Of a stretch of DNA of 35,863 bases, positions 1-8,767 are shown one piece after another. The notes under the pieces are model-generated. The model saw nothing but the letters and a program-made list of their open reading frames with translations, was not told the origin of the DNA and made no database searches. Position numbers and translations under genes: made by a program. The stretch lies in contig DATJYL010000146.1 of the NCBI GenBank assembly GCA_035499655.1, forward strand, positions 1 to 35,863, in the 5' to 3' direction. Position 1 is the first letter of the stretch. Each line of letters begins with the position of its first letter. The DNA comes from Pirellulales bacterium. GTDB taxonomy: Bacteria > Planctomycetota > Planctomycetia > Pirellulales > JADZDJ01.

Positions 1-2
1 TC

Positions 3-47
3 GGCCACGATGATTTTGTGGACGGCGCCCGCAACGATGAAAACTAA
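3..47 (+). CDS. Possible 3' end of a gene entering from the left edge (partial)
   Basis: Frame 3 is open from the window edge to a TAA at 45-47 and encodes a short acidic tail (GHDDFVDGARNDEN). Fourteen codons cannot identify a family. The main support is context: a hairpin able to act as a terminator follows about 30 bp later, and nrdJ converges on it from the other strand. Frame 1 is also open until position 51, so the reading frame is uncertain. Confidence 0.2.
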   Translation, partial: GHDDFVDGARNDEN

Positions 48-79
48 TTAACCGAAATCAAACCCCGGTCGATTCAAAA

Positions 80-123
80 GGTTGCTCGTGGGCCTCCAGC
101 CCCCAAATCCATTTCGAGCAACC
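80..123. terminator. Likely bidirectional terminator downstream of nrdJ
   Basis: A perfect 9-bp inverted repeat (GGTTGCTCG at 80-88, CGAGCAACC at 115-123) encloses a smaller GGGC/GCCC stem. A short T run follows on both strands (CGTTTT on +, CTTTTG on -). It lies between the nrdJ stop at 204 on the minus strand and the probable gene end at 47 on the plus strand, which suits a shared terminator for convergent genes. Confidence 0.5.
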
Positions 124-203
124 CGTTTTGCCTTATTCAGCCAGGACCTGGGTGAACGAAATAATCGTCCACTTACCGGATGCTGCCTGCCGCCTGCTGT
201 TTT

Positions 204-3200
204 CTAGGAACACCCCATTGAATTTCCGCAGTTGTGGCACAGGTAGCAATTGCCGTTGCGGACCGTAATAGCGCCGCAGTTGTCGCAACTGGGTGCATCC
301 AGTTGGAAGTTGGCAAATTGTTCCTCACGAGCCACGGCGCCTGCATTTTGATCAATGTGCATGGCCGCGCCGGCCCGCTGCAACATGGCAGCATTGTCGG
401 CCACGATGCCGGATGTCTTGCCATGGCCGTTTGTGCCGGCGTGCACACCGTTGGTGGCGGGCTTGGCCACTACTGGTTTGGCCGACGAGGTTTGCTTGGC
501 GGTGCTTGCGGCTTCCGGCGCGCGACCAACGGCCGCGGTTTTTTGGGCCGGCTCCTGACTCTTGACGCTTGAGCCCTGAGCCTTGACGCCGGGACCCGGC
601 ACTTCGCCGGCTTTGGCCAACAGGACGGCCTCTTCGGCATTCGTTCCTTTGTTCGCTTCCTTGTAGCCTGGCAAAAATTCATTTCCCATCCAGCGGAAAA
701 TGTAATCGACCAGGCTTTTGGCAATGCGGACGTCGGGATTTTTGGTTTGCCCCATCGGCTCGAACCGCATGTGCGAAAACTTGTTGACCAGCACTTCCAG
801 CGGCACGCCGTATTGCAAACTCATCGAGACGGCCGTGCCGAAAGCGTCCATCAATCCGCCGATGGTGCTCCCCTCTTTGGCCATGTTGATGAACAGCTCG
901 CCGGGGCGGCGAATTTCATCCCGGTTGTTGGGATCTTTGCGATCGTACAACCCGACGGTCAAATAACCCTCGTGACCCACAATCGAAAATTTGTGCGTCA
1001 CCGAATCCCGCGTATCCGGCAGTCGTTCGCGGCGGGGAACGGCCACCGTTTTAGCCGCCGCCTTGTCACTTTCGGTGCCGGTGTTCAGCGGCTGGCTTTC
1101 CTTGGAACCATCGCGATAAATAGCCAGCGCTTTCAAACCGAGCCGCCAACCTTCCATGTAGGCATTGCCAATGTCGGCCGGCGTGCTTTCGCGGGGCATA
1201 TTCACCGTTTTGCTGATCGCGCCGGACAGGAACGGCTGGGCGGCGGCCATCATGGTGACGTGGGCACGCCAGGCGATAGAGCGCGTTCCCCGCAGCGGTT
1301 TGAACGCACAATCGAACACGGCCAAATGCTCCGGTTGCAAGTCGTCGGCGCCTTCGATCATGTCGTTTTTCTCGATGTACGCCAAAATCGACTCGATTTT
1401 CGGCTGATCGTAACCCAGCGTTTTCAGCGCCGAAGGGACGGTGTTATTCACGATTTTCAGCATGCCACCGCCGGCCAATTGTTTGTATTTGACCAGCGCG
1501 ATGTCGGGCTCGATGCCCGTGGTGTCGCAATCCATCAGGAAGCTGATGGTGCCCGTGGGCGCCAACACCGTGGCCTGGGCGTTGCGGAAACCGAACCGCT
1601 GCCCCTCGTCGAGCACCTGATCCCACAGATTGCGGGCCGCGTCTTTCAAATAAGCGGGGCAGGCCGGGTTGATTTGCTCCACGGCATCGCGGTGCATTTG
1701 CATGACGTCGAGCATGGGTTCGCGATTTTGCTCGAAGGCATCGAACGGACCGACGGCGGCGGCCAATTCCACGCTGGTGAGATTAGCGGCCCCGTGCAAC
1801 AGGGCCGTCATGGCGCCGCACAAACCGCGGGCGGCGTCGCTATCGTACGGCACCCCGCCGGCCATCAGCAGGCTGCCAAGATTTGAGTAACCCAAACCCA
1901 GCGGACGGAAGCGATGACTGTTGCCGGCGATTCTTTTCGTTGGGTAACTGGCATGATCAACCAGAATTTCCTGCGCGACGAAGAAGATGCGGCAGGCTGA
2001 TTGGAACCGTTCCACGTCAAACGTGCCATCGTCGCGCCGGAACTTCATCAGGTTGATGCTGGCCAGGTTGCAGGCCGTGTCGTCCAGGAACATGTACTCG
2101 CTGCACGGATTGCTGGCATTAATGCGGCCGTTTTCCGGGCAGGTGTTCCAGCGGTTAATCGTGGTGTCGTATTGCACGCCAGGGTCGCCGCATTGCCAGG
2201 CGCATTGGGCCATGCGTTGCATGACGTCGCGGGCTTGGAACGTGGGGCCTTCGCGGTCCGGCTTGGTTACCCAGTGCGTGGTCCAGGGCTGATCTTTTTC
2301 CACGGCCTGCATGAAGGCATCGCTGACGCGGACCGAAAGGTTGGCGTTTTGGAACAAGATGGAGCTGTACGCCTCGCCATTGAAATTCGATTCGTAGCCC
2401 CCCTTTTCGATCAGCACGCGGGCTTTGTTTTCCTCCTTGGCCTTGCACTCGATGAAATCCATGATGTCGGGGTGTTCCACCTTCAGCGATTGCATTTTAG
2501 CGGCGCGACGAGTTTTGCCGCCGCTTTTTACCACCGCGGCAATTTGATCGTACACTCGCATGAACGACAGCGGTCCGCTGGGGCGTCCGCCGCCGGAAAG
2601 TTTTTCGCGGTGGGAACGAAGCGTGGAGAGATCGGTGCCGGTGCCGGAGCCGAACTTGAACAACATGGCCTCGCTGCGCGCCAGCTCCATGATGTCTTCC
2701 ATGTTGTCGTTCACGCTTTGGATGAAGCAGGCGGAGCCTTGCGGATATTCGTACGGATTTTCCGGCTGCTTGACGGTGTCGCTTTCGGCATCCCAATGCC
2801 AGTTGCACTGCGCGCCCTTCACGCCGTATTGATGAAACAAGCCCACGTTGAACCACACGGGGGAATTAAAGGCTCCGTGCTGATGCAGGCAGAGCCAGGT
2901 GAGCTCGCGGTAAAACTGCTCGCCGTCGGCGGCGCTGGCGAAGTAGCCGTCGGCCAGTCCCCAGTCGGCAATGGTGCGGCTGACGCGGTGAATGAGTTGC
3001 CGCACGCTGCGTTCGCGCTCCGGGGTGCCGTTTTCGCCGTAGAAGTATTTGCTGACGACCACGTTGGTGGAAAGCTGGCTCCAGAACTTGGGGACTTCGC
3101 AGCCGGTTTGCTCGAACAGCACTTCGCCGTTTTCGCCTTTGATGGCGGCGGTGCGAAGGTCCCACTCGACGGTGTCAAACGGATTTTCAACCGAAGTGGG

Positions 3201-3326
3201 GCAGAAGAGGGGATCGATGGCCAGGCCACCGGCACGCAACCGCACGGCATTTCGTTTTAAGCTTCCCATCTTCGGAGTACGCTTGAGAGCGGGTTTTGTC
3301 GACAAAGCTACATCGGCGTGGGCCAT
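204..3326 (-). CDS. nrdJ: Adenosylcobalamin-dependent (class II) ribonucleotide reductase
   Basis: Reduces ribonucleotides to 2'-deoxyribonucleotides with a cobalamin-generated thiyl radical, so it supplies DNA precursors with or without oxygen. The 1040-aa product matches the long form of the family. Visible landmarks are GSACFIQSV with Cys200, the NPCSE active-site loop at 406-410 (Cys408 and Glu410), Cys419 in TACNLASINL, the APTGTISF phosphate-binding loop near 640, and a conserved region before residue 900 (GSTIGGLMDAFGTAVSM). A low-complexity Ala/Lys/Thr linker follows (about 900-1000), then a Cys-rich tail with paired CxxC motifs (CDNC, CYLCHNC, CS end) likely to be a zinc ribbon and/or redox shuttle. 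The ATG at 3326 is preceded by AGAAGGAG at good spacing. It is last in the minus-strand series but 830 bp from rplU, so it has its own promoter region with NrdR boxes. Confidence 0.95.
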   Translation of the reverse strand: MAHADVALSTKPALKRTPKMGSLKRNAVRLRAGGLAIDPLFCPTSVENPFDTVEWDLRTAAIKGENGEVLFEQTGCEVPKFWSQLSTNVVVSKYFYGENGTPERERSVRQLIHRVSRTIADWGLADGYFASAADGEQFYRELTWLCLHQHGAFNSPVWFNVGLFHQYGVKGAQCNWHWDAESDTVKQPENPYEYPQGSACFIQSVNDNMEDIMELARSEAMLFKFGSGTGTDLSTLRSHREKLSGGGRPSGPLSFMRVYDQIAAVVKSGGKTRRAAKMQSLKVEHPDIMDFIECKAKEENKARVLIEKGGYESNFNGEAYSSILFQNANLSVRVSDAFMQAVEKDQPWTTHWVTKPDREGPTFQARDVMQRMAQCAWQCGDPGVQYDTTINRWNTCPENGRINASNPCSEYMFLDDTACNLASINLMKFRRDDGTFDVERFQSACRIFFVAQEILVDHASYPTKRIAGNSHRFRPLGLGYSNLGSLLMAGGVPYDSDAARGLCGAMTALLHGAANLTSVELAAAVGPFDAFEQNREPMLDVMQMHRDAVEQINPACPAYLKDAARNLWDQVLDEGQRFGFRNAQATVLAPTGTISFLMDCDTTGIEPDIALVKYKQLAGGGMLKIVNNTVPSALKTLGYDQPKIESILAYIEKNDMIEGADDLQPEHLAVFDCAFKPLRGTRSIAWRAHVTMMAAAQPFLSGAISKTVNMPRESTPADIGNAYMEGWRLGLKALAIYRDGSKESQPLNTGTESDKAAAKTVAVPRRERLPDTRDSVTHKFSIVGHEGYLTVGLYDRKDPNNRDEIRRPGELFINMAKEGSTIGGLMDAFGTAVSMSLQYGVPLEVLVNKFSHMRFEPMGQTKNPDVRIAKSLVDYIFRWMGNEFLPGYKEANKGTNAEEAVLLAKAGEVPGPGVKAQGSSVKSQEPAQKTAAVGRAPEAASTAKQTSSAKPVVAKPATNGVHAGTNGHGKTSGIVADNAAMLQRAGAAMHIDQNAGAVAREEQFANFQLDAPSCDNCGAITVRNGNCYLCHNCGNSMGCS

Positions 3327-3440
3327 GGTTCAGCTCCTTCTGTATGCAAACAACCGGGCATCCGTACCACGCGAAGTGTACTTCCATACACTACGCACTA
3401 TAACACTCGTTCGACAGGCTCGCTCTGATATTTTATGGGG

Positions 3441-3466
3441 AATTTCTCGGAAAACCCCGAGAAATT
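3441..3466. repeat. Perfect hairpin in the nrdJ leader region
   Basis: AATTTCTCGG (3441-3450) and CCGAGAAATT (3457-3466) form a perfect 10-bp stem around a 6-nt loop. It sits between the NrdR boxes and the nrdJ start, so a transcript starting near the boxes would carry it in its 5' leader. No U tract follows on either strand, so a simple intrinsic terminator is unlikely. Its role is unknown. Confidence 0.6.
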
Positions 3467-3503
3467 AACCCTTATGGGTGGCTAGTGCTGGCAGAGTCGA
3501 TAA

Positions 3504-3550
3504 CATCTATATATTGTGGTGAATGCCCTGGCGGCCACAACATACAGTGC
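3504..3550 (-). promoter_or_regulatory. Tandem NrdR boxes upstream of nrdJ
   Basis: Two 16-bp sequences match the palindromic NrdR-box consensus ACACWATATATWGTGT at 12 of 16 positions each: CATCTATATATTGTGG (3504-3519) and CCACAACATACAGTGC (3535-3550). Their starts are 31 bp apart, the spacing expected for NrdR boxes on one helix face. NrdR is the ATP/dATP-sensing repressor of ribonucleotide reductase genes. The pair lies about 180-225 bp upstream of nrdJ. I could not choose a -10/-35 pair with confidence. Confidence 0.75.
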
Positions 3551-4156
3551 TGGGGCGACATCTTACTCCGTTTCCACGGCGCGTCAACTCCCGCTTTTGA
3601 TTCGCCACAACTCTTCTAAATGCAAGGCGTTGCGACGAATTGCCCGTCTGCTTGAGAGCCAGTTTTTGCGCTCTATCGCCCGGCTGAAGAACGAGTTTTC
3701 TCCGTGCCAGACCGTGATTTTTGGCAAGTTGCTCATCGACTTCTTGCGCCTAGCTAACCAGCGAAAAATTTTTTGAGAATTTTTTCCCCGCACGCCGTAA
3801 GCTAGGTGTCCCGCGAAAAATAGAGCGGGAGTTCAAAATCTCATAACTGATTGGGCCGCTGGAGACGCAAAGCAAGGGTTGTCCGGAAGATCTCAGCAAA
3901 GCGGTCGACCGCAGGATTGCCGTACTGTGGAAAACACACGGAAACCATCGGCAAGAAGCTGAGTCCGATCATTGAAAATCTGCTTTCCAGCTCATGGTTG
4001 TGATTCGCGCCTTAAGTTCTCCGTTGCCTCGTTGCGGTTTATTTCGCAGAGGTGCAACGCTAACAAAAACAGCCGTCCAAGGCGCACAAAACCACCCCCC
4101 GAGAATGCAGAACTAAGCTGCATTTCTTGTCGAACAGCGGGGCTAACGGCGGCTGC
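3551..4156. other. Intergenic region without a convincing gene
   Basis: About 600 bp between the NrdR boxes and the end of rplU. Short open frames on both strands have no family signature, no good ribosome binding site and atypical codon use. An AT-rich tract (about 3770-3790, A5T6 and T6 runs) and a short GC hairpin (CCCGC...GCGGG, about 3812-3830) are visible. I see no tRNA or riboswitch consensus here. Confidence 0.5.
4104..4124 (-). terminator. Possible hairpin terminator after rplU
   Basis: AATGCAG (4104-4110) and CTGCATT (4118-4124) form a perfect 7-bp stem with a 7-nt loop, 33 bp beyond the rplU stop on the minus strand. The following bases are only weakly U-rich, so termination is a guess from position and stem. 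Confidence 0.3.
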
Positions 4157-4474
4157 TTAGCCCAAAATCTTGCTGATTTTGATCTGCGTGTGCAATTGGC
4201 GGTGGCCGGTGCGGCGCTTGGAATTCTTGCGCCTGCGGAATTTCTGCACAAACAGCTTTTCGCCTTGCGTGGGCCCTAAGACTTCGGCCGTGACGGTGGC
4301 CCCAGCCACAACAGGCTGGCCAATGCGCGCAGAGCCGGCCGCATCGCCGCCAATGGCCAACACCCGATCAAAGGTAATGGTTTCACCGGCAGGCACGGTG
4401 CGGTAGTCGATATTCAGCACTTGGCCTTCTTCGACTTTAAGCTGTTTGGAACCGTCGGTCACGATGGCGTACAT
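4157..4474 (-). CDS. rplU: 50S ribosomal protein L21
   Basis: A 105-aa protein of normal L21 length that binds 23S rRNA in the large subunit. The N-terminus MYAIVTDGSKQLKVEEGQ and the basic C-terminal signature FRRRKNSKRRTGHRQ are diagnostic. The start is ATG at 4474 with GGAGC about 8 bp upstream. It follows the RNase E/G gene by 63 bp, the usual rng-rplU neighbourhood, and probably shares its transcript. The L27 gene (rpmA), which commonly follows rplU, is absent: the next 830 bp contain no gene before nrdJ. Confidence 0.96.
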   Translation of the reverse strand: MYAIVTDGSKQLKVEEGQVLNIDYRTVPAGETITFDRVLAIGGDAAGSARIGQPVVAGATVTAEVLGPTQGEKLFVQKFRRRKNSKRRTGHRQLHTQIKISKILG

Positions 4475-4537
4475 GGCGGTAGCTCCGCGGCATTTTTGGT
4501 GAAAATTGGAATTCGTTAATTTAGCGGAATTTCGGCC

Positions 4538-6247
4538 TCAGGTCGAGGTCCAGGGTCCGGGGGGCAGCTTAATTTCCCTGCCGGCGGAGTCGAAACATTC
4601 GATCACCAAATGCTCCGGAGCGGCTTCTTCCTTGCCGTAGACCTGGATGGTCATGTTCCCCTGGTCTTCCAAATGGGCGATATCCCGCCGTTTTTTGTTG
4701 TGCAGGTAATCGGCCACGTCCTTGGCCACGGTGATCGAAACCCGGGCCACACCTTCGCGCTGGGCGGCAAACATCAACAGGCGCACCACTTCAATCGCCA
4801 TGCTTTCGGCGGTTTTTACCACACCGGTTCCGCTGCAAGCGGGGCAATCTTTGTAGACGCTGCGCTTCAGGCTGGGCCGAATCCGCTGGCGGGTCATTTC
4901 GATCAGGCCGAAGGGGCTGGTGCGGAGAATTTTAGTGCGGGCCCGATCGCGCTTCATCGCTTCGCGCAGCGCTCGTTCCAAATTGCGGCGATGCCGTTCC
5001 TTGCGCATGTCGATAAAGTCGTTGACGATGACGCCGCCCAAATCACGCAAGCGAAGTTGCCGGGCGATTTCCTTGGCGGCCAGCAAGTTCATTTGGTAGG
5101 CGGTTTCCTCGGCGCTGTCGTCAGCGCGAAAGTTGCCGGAATTCACGTCGATGGCCACCAGCGCTTCGGTTTGATCGACGACGATCGAACCGCCCTGCTT
5201 GAGCGGCACCTTGCGCTGGTGGATTTTGGCGATTTCGCTTTCGATGTTGTATTTGTGGAACAACGGTTCCTTGCCGCTATATAACTGCAACCGGCTAACG
5301 TAGCGCGGCATGACGATTTGGAGGAATTCCTTGGCTCGATCGTGGGCCGAAGGTTCGTCGATAAAAATCGAATCGACTTCGCCGGTGAAGATGTCGCGAA
5401 TGGTCCGGATGATCATGTCGCTTTCTTCATAGATGGTGACGGGGGCGGAATTTTTTTTAATTCGACGCGTGATCACCTTCCACAGCCGCAGCAAGTAAGC
5501 TAAATCGCGAGAAATTTCTTTTTTGGTGCGGTCCACGCCGGCCGTGCGCACAATAAAGCCCAGGCCGCGGGGCGGGTTCAATTCCAGCATGATGTCGCGC
5601 AGCTTGCGGCGGGCTTCGTCGTCTTCGATTTTGCGAGAGACTCCCACCCGGCCCAACGCCGGCATCAACACCAGATAACGTCCGGGAATGCTGATGTACG
5701 TGGACAGCGTGGGTCCCTTGGTGCCGATGCCCTCTTTAATGACCTGCACCAGCAGTTCGTCGCCGCGGCGCAGAATATCTTGAATGGGGGGCTTGATGCG
5801 CGGCCGGGCGCCGAAGCGTGGTCCCCGGCGCTGGGGTCCTTTGGGACGGGGGCCGTCTTCGTCGAAATCTTCGTCTTCTTCTTTCACTCCCACTGCATCA
5901 GGCGCGGCGGCGCCTTCGGCTGCATGCTCATCACGGCGCGGCTCGTCGCGGCGGAAGTCCCCTCGGCCGCTAAATTCGATCGGTTTATCGGGATCGTACC
6001 CGCCTTGGCGGAAGTATTGCGATTCGACGTCGCTGATGTGCAAAAACCCGTTCCGGCCGACGCCAAAATCGACAAACGCCGCTTGAATGCTGGGCTCGAT
6101 GTTGACCACCCGCCCCTTGTATATGTTGCCCACGTAATTGTCGGCATTGGCCCGTTCGATGTACAACTCCTCCAAAACTCCGTCTTCAACGATGGCAATC
6201 CGACACTCTTCGGGCTGCGACACGTTGATTAGCATTTCCTGTTTCAT
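4538..6247 (-). CDS. rng: Ribonuclease E/G family endoribonuclease
   Basis: Single-strand-specific endonuclease of the RNase E/G family, acting in rRNA maturation and mRNA decay. The 569-aa product contains an N-terminal S1 RNA-binding fold (VGNIYKGRVVNIEPS, about 39-53; then FGVGRNGFLHISD) interrupted at about 82-152 by a charged, low-complexity insert (Arg/Asp/Glu-rich, then Pro/Arg/Gly-rich). Catalytic Mg-binding aspartates are visible as Asp367 in AIDVNSG and Asp410 in VNDFIDM. The zinc-link motif CPAC (Cys468, Cys471) is intact. There is no long C-terminal degradosome scaffold, so the length is closer to RNase G than to E. coli RNase E. ATG at 6247 was taken; Met5 (6235) is an alternative. 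It lies between the DUF2344 gene and rplU on the same strand. Confidence 0.93.
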   Translation of the reverse strand: MKQEMLINVSQPEECRIAIVEDGVLEELYIERANADNYVGNIYKGRVVNIEPSIQAAFVDFGVGRNGFLHISDVESQYFRQGGYDPDKPIEFSGRGDFRRDEPRRDEHAAEGAAAPDAVGVKEEDEDFDEDGPRPKGPQRRGPRFGARPRIKPPIQDILRRGDELLVQVIKEGIGTKGPTLSTYISIPGRYLVLMPALGRVGVSRKIEDDEARRKLRDIMLELNPPRGLGFIVRTAGVDRTKKEISRDLAYLLRLWKVITRRIKKNSAPVTIYEESDMIIRTIRDIFTGEVDSIFIDEPSAHDRAKEFLQIVMPRYVSRLQLYSGKEPLFHKYNIESEIAKIHQRKVPLKQGGSIVVDQTEALVAIDVNSGNFRADDSAEETAYQMNLLAAKEIARQLRLRDLGGVIVNDFIDMRKERHRRNLERALREAMKRDRARTKILRTSPFGLIEMTRQRIRPSLKRSVYKDCPACSGTGVVKTAESMAIEVVRLLMFAAQREGVARVSITVAKDVADYLHNKKRRDIAHLEDQGNMTIQVYGKEEAAPEHLVIECFDSAGREIKLPPGPWTST

Positions 6248-6322
6248 TTCGTTGCTTTCTAGTTTGGGTGGAATGAATTCGCCGTCGGCAAATCGATGGT
6301 CGCAATGCGAAACCGCAAGCGG

Positions 6323-6964
6323 CTATTCCACTTCCACACATGTTCGGGTGAGAAAAAAACCTTCGTACTCTAAATCTTCAATATCAAGCGCTTGCAATAC
6401 TTCGCGGGGCCGGGCGCTGCCTTCGCGATCGACCCGCAGCCGCATTTGCAGTACGCCGTCTTGCTCGTCGGCGCGCCGCAGCGCTAGTTCCGTAATCAGC
6501 GGCCGCAAATCCAACGGGCTTTTCCGTCCTTCACGCTCGATGGGAAACGACGACTGATTTAACAGCCAGTCGATGCGATCCGCCAATGCCGGTTCACGCT
6601 CCCTGGGGATGCCAATTTCGAACGTGACATACTTGACTTGTGCCTTGTGATCGGGGGCCGGTAACACGTGAATTGCTCCCACGTTCATTCCCGGCGGCAG
6701 TTGCGGGCCGATGACCGTCTGCAGCGATTGGGCCGTGTGTTCCTCGGCCAGATCGACTTCCAACAATTCGTCCAAGCCGGCGATGCCCACGGCCAGGGCC
6801 GAGGGAAAGTTGATCCGCGGCTTGGGGTGAAAACCTTCCGTCATGCTCAGTGCTACCCCGGCCCGACGAAACAACCGTTCCCAGACGCGCATCAGGTCGC
6901 GGTGACTGATCCACCGCAGATCGTCTTGCTTGCTAAAGCGAATTCGCACGCGCTGGCGGGTCAT
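6323..6964 (-). CDS. DUF2344 / TIGR03936 family protein, radical-SAM-associated
   Basis: A 213-aa protein with the family signature: VRIRFSKQDDLRWISHRDLMRVWERLFRRAG at the N-terminus, then SMTEGFHPKPRINFPSALAVGIAGLDE. In many bacteria this domain follows or is fused to a B12-binding radical SAM enzyme, and it sits beside rng/rplU, as here. Its biochemical role is unestablished; a link to RNA or ribosome modification is inference from neighbourhood only. It ends 75 bp before rng and starts 69 bp after ptsI ends, so co-transcription is likely. The partner radical SAM gene is not in this window. Confidence 0.85.
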   Translation of the reverse strand: MTRQRVRIRFSKQDDLRWISHRDLMRVWERLFRRAGVALSMTEGFHPKPRINFPSALAVGIAGLDELLEVDLAEEHTAQSLQTVIGPQLPPGMNVGAIHVLPAPDHKAQVKYVTFEIGIPREREPALADRIDWLLNQSSFPIEREGRKSPLDLRPLITELALRRADEQDGVLQMRLRVDREGSARPREVLQALDIEDLEYEGFFLTRTCVEVE

Positions 6965-7033
6965 GTGTCAGGGTTCAGGAATTAGGGTTCGGGATTGGAG
7001 GTTCAGCGAGCAAACGGGGAATTGCTGTTGGTT

Positions 7034-8767
7034 TTAATCTGGGGCGACCTTTTTCAATTCGTCACGTAAAAAGGCTTTGATGTCGCGGGCGTTTTCCATG
7101 GCCATGGCCCGCTGGGCAATCGCTTCGCACTGGGGAATGTTTGTGCCGCGGATGACGCGCTTCACTTCTGGAATGGCGCCCGGTGCGATGCCAAATTGGC
7201 GCAAGCCCAATCCAAGCAGAAGTTGCGTATATGTTGTGCTGCTGCTCATGCGGCCGCACAAATTCGTGGGAATGTTGGCGCGCTGGGCCGCCTGAATCGT
7301 CATGCTGATCAGCCGCAGCACAGCAGGATCGCAACTGTTGTACAGCCCGGCCACGTCCTTATTTCCACGATCTACCGCCAGCGAATACTGGATCAGGTCG
7401 TTGGTGCCGATGCTGACAAAATCGACTTCCTCCAGGAAGCGATCAATCATCATCACGGCGGCCGGCACTTCGACCATCATTCCCACCCACATGTCGCGAC
7501 TGAACGGAACGTGATTCTCGTCCAGGTCTTCAATTACGTCGGCCAAAATCATCCGTGCTTGGCGCAATTCCAACAGCGTGGTAATCAACGGAAACATGAC
7601 CCGCACGTTGCCTAAAGCGCTGGCCCGCAAAATAGCCCGTAATTGTGTCCGAAACAACGGCAAATTACGCAGCGACATGCGGATACTGCGTAAACCCAGC
7701 ACGGGATTGCGTTCCTCCTCGGGACTGGGCATTTGCGCAAGTTTGTCGGCCCCTAAATCTAGCGTGCGAATGACGACGGGCTTGTCGCCCATGGCCTGAA
7801 TGACGCGCGAATAAGCATCGAAATGTGTCTCTTCGGTCGGCTCGATGTCGGCCGAAAGATACAGAAATTCGGTGCGATACAGCCCAATTCCGTCGGCGCC
7901 GCGTTCCACGCAATGATCGACTTCATAAGGAAACTCGATGTTTCCCAACAGCTCAATGCTTACGCCGTCGGCGGTCTGGGCGGGCAAATTGCGCAGCGTT
8001 TCCAGGCGCACCGCCAGCGAGCGATATTGCTCGATTTCCTGCCGGTACAAGGCAACGGTTTGATCGTCGGGATTCAGAATAACCACGCCTTGATGACCGT
8101 CGATAATGACCAGGTCGCCCCCGGAAACATCGGTGAGAAAAAGGCCCACGCCGACCACGGCGGGAATTTCCATGCCTTCGGCGACAATGGCCGTATGGCT
8201 GCCGGGACCGCCGACTTCCGTCACAAAGCCCTGCACGAATTTGCGGTCCAAATTGGCGGTTTCGCTGGGCGTCAGGTCGTGCGCCAAAATGACGACGGGG
8301 GAGGTCAACTGCGAAAGTTCCTCGCGCCGGCGGCCGAGCAAATTTCGCAGTAAGCGCTTTTCCACGTCGAATATATCGTTGGCCCGCTCCGATAAACTGC
8401 CGCTGGGCAAACCCTGAAATACTTTGGCGTAGCGGCGCAATGCACGGCTCACGGCGTATTCCGGAGAGAAATGCTTGTCACGAATCAGCGTGTCCAATTC
8501 CGACCGCAGCTTGGGGTCGGTGAGCATTTGCAAATGCGCGTCGAAGATGGCGGCGTATTGCGTGCCCAACTCCCGGGCCACCGCGTCGCGGTTGGCTTGA
8601 ATTTCGGCCGCGGCGGCGGAGATGGCCTGACCGAGGCGCTCCAGCTCGTTGTCGACCGCATCGCGCGCAACAAACCGCCGAGGGATGCGAAAGCCCTCGT
8701 TGTCCATCACCAAGGCTTCGCCGATAGCGACGCCGGGTGAAACGGCGATCCCCTGTAATCGCTGCAT
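7034..8767 (-). CDS. ptsI: PTS phosphoenolpyruvate-protein phosphotransferase (Enzyme I)
   Basis: Takes phosphate from PEP and passes it to HPr. The 577-aa length is standard. The phospho-accepting His191 lies in [24 protein letters not shown]/Mg site residues are present: Glu in [13 protein letters not shown], Asn-Asp in [16 protein letters not shown], and Cys504 in the C-terminal loop. Oddly, the loop after the Cys reads [10 protein letters not shown], where the family normally has CGE followed by a Gly-Asp; I rechecked this against the DNA (GGC CGC ATG AGC AGC AGC). It lies downstream of ptsH and ptsN and belongs to a regulatory PTS with no permease in view. The start is ATG 8767. Confidence 0.95.
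   Translation of the reverse strand: MQRLQGIAVSPGVAIGEALVMDNEGFRIPRRFVARDAVDNELERLGQAISAAAAEIQANRDAVARELGTQYAAIFDAHLQMLTDPKLRSELDTLIRDKHFSPEYAVSRALRRYAKVFQGLPSGSLSERANDIFDVEKRLLRNLLGRRREELSQLTSPVVILAHDLTPSETANLDRKFVQGFVTEVGGPGSHTAIVAEGMEIPAVVGVGLFLTDVSGGDLVIIDGHQGVVILNPDDQTVALYRQEIEQYRSLAVRLETLRNLPAQTADGVSIELLGNIEFPYEVDHCVERGADGIGLYRTEFLYLSADIEPTEETHFDAYSRVIQAMGDKPVVIRTLDLGADKLAQMPSPEEERNPVLGLRSIRMSLRNLPLFRTQLRAILRASALGNVRVMFPLITTLLELRQARMILADVIEDLDENHVPFSRDMWVGMMVEVPAAVMMIDRFLEEVDFVSIGTNDLIQYSLAVDRGNKDVAGLYNSCDPAVLRLISMTIQAAQRANIPTNLCGRMSSSTTYTQLLLGLGLRQFGIAPGAIPEVKRVIRGTNIPQCEAIAQRAMAMENARDIKAFLRDELKKVAPD

Noticed and set aside
747-3260. Long plus-strand open frames opposite nrdJ
   Set aside because: They are shadow frames caused by codon bias in the real gene on the other strand.
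3327-3503. A cobalamin riboswitch in the nrdJ leader
   Set aside because: No B12-box sequence or typical multi-helix layout is visible; only one hairpin is present.
3516-3776. An 86-codon plus-strand ORF upstream of nrdJ
   Set aside because: It overlaps the NrdR boxes, has no good ribosome binding site and its composition is unlike the neighbouring genes.
3861-3930. An SRP RNA-like segment (TCCGGAAG followed by CAGCA)
   Set aside because: The conserved partner strand of the SRP helix (CAGG opposite AGCA) is missing and the surrounding pairing is poor.
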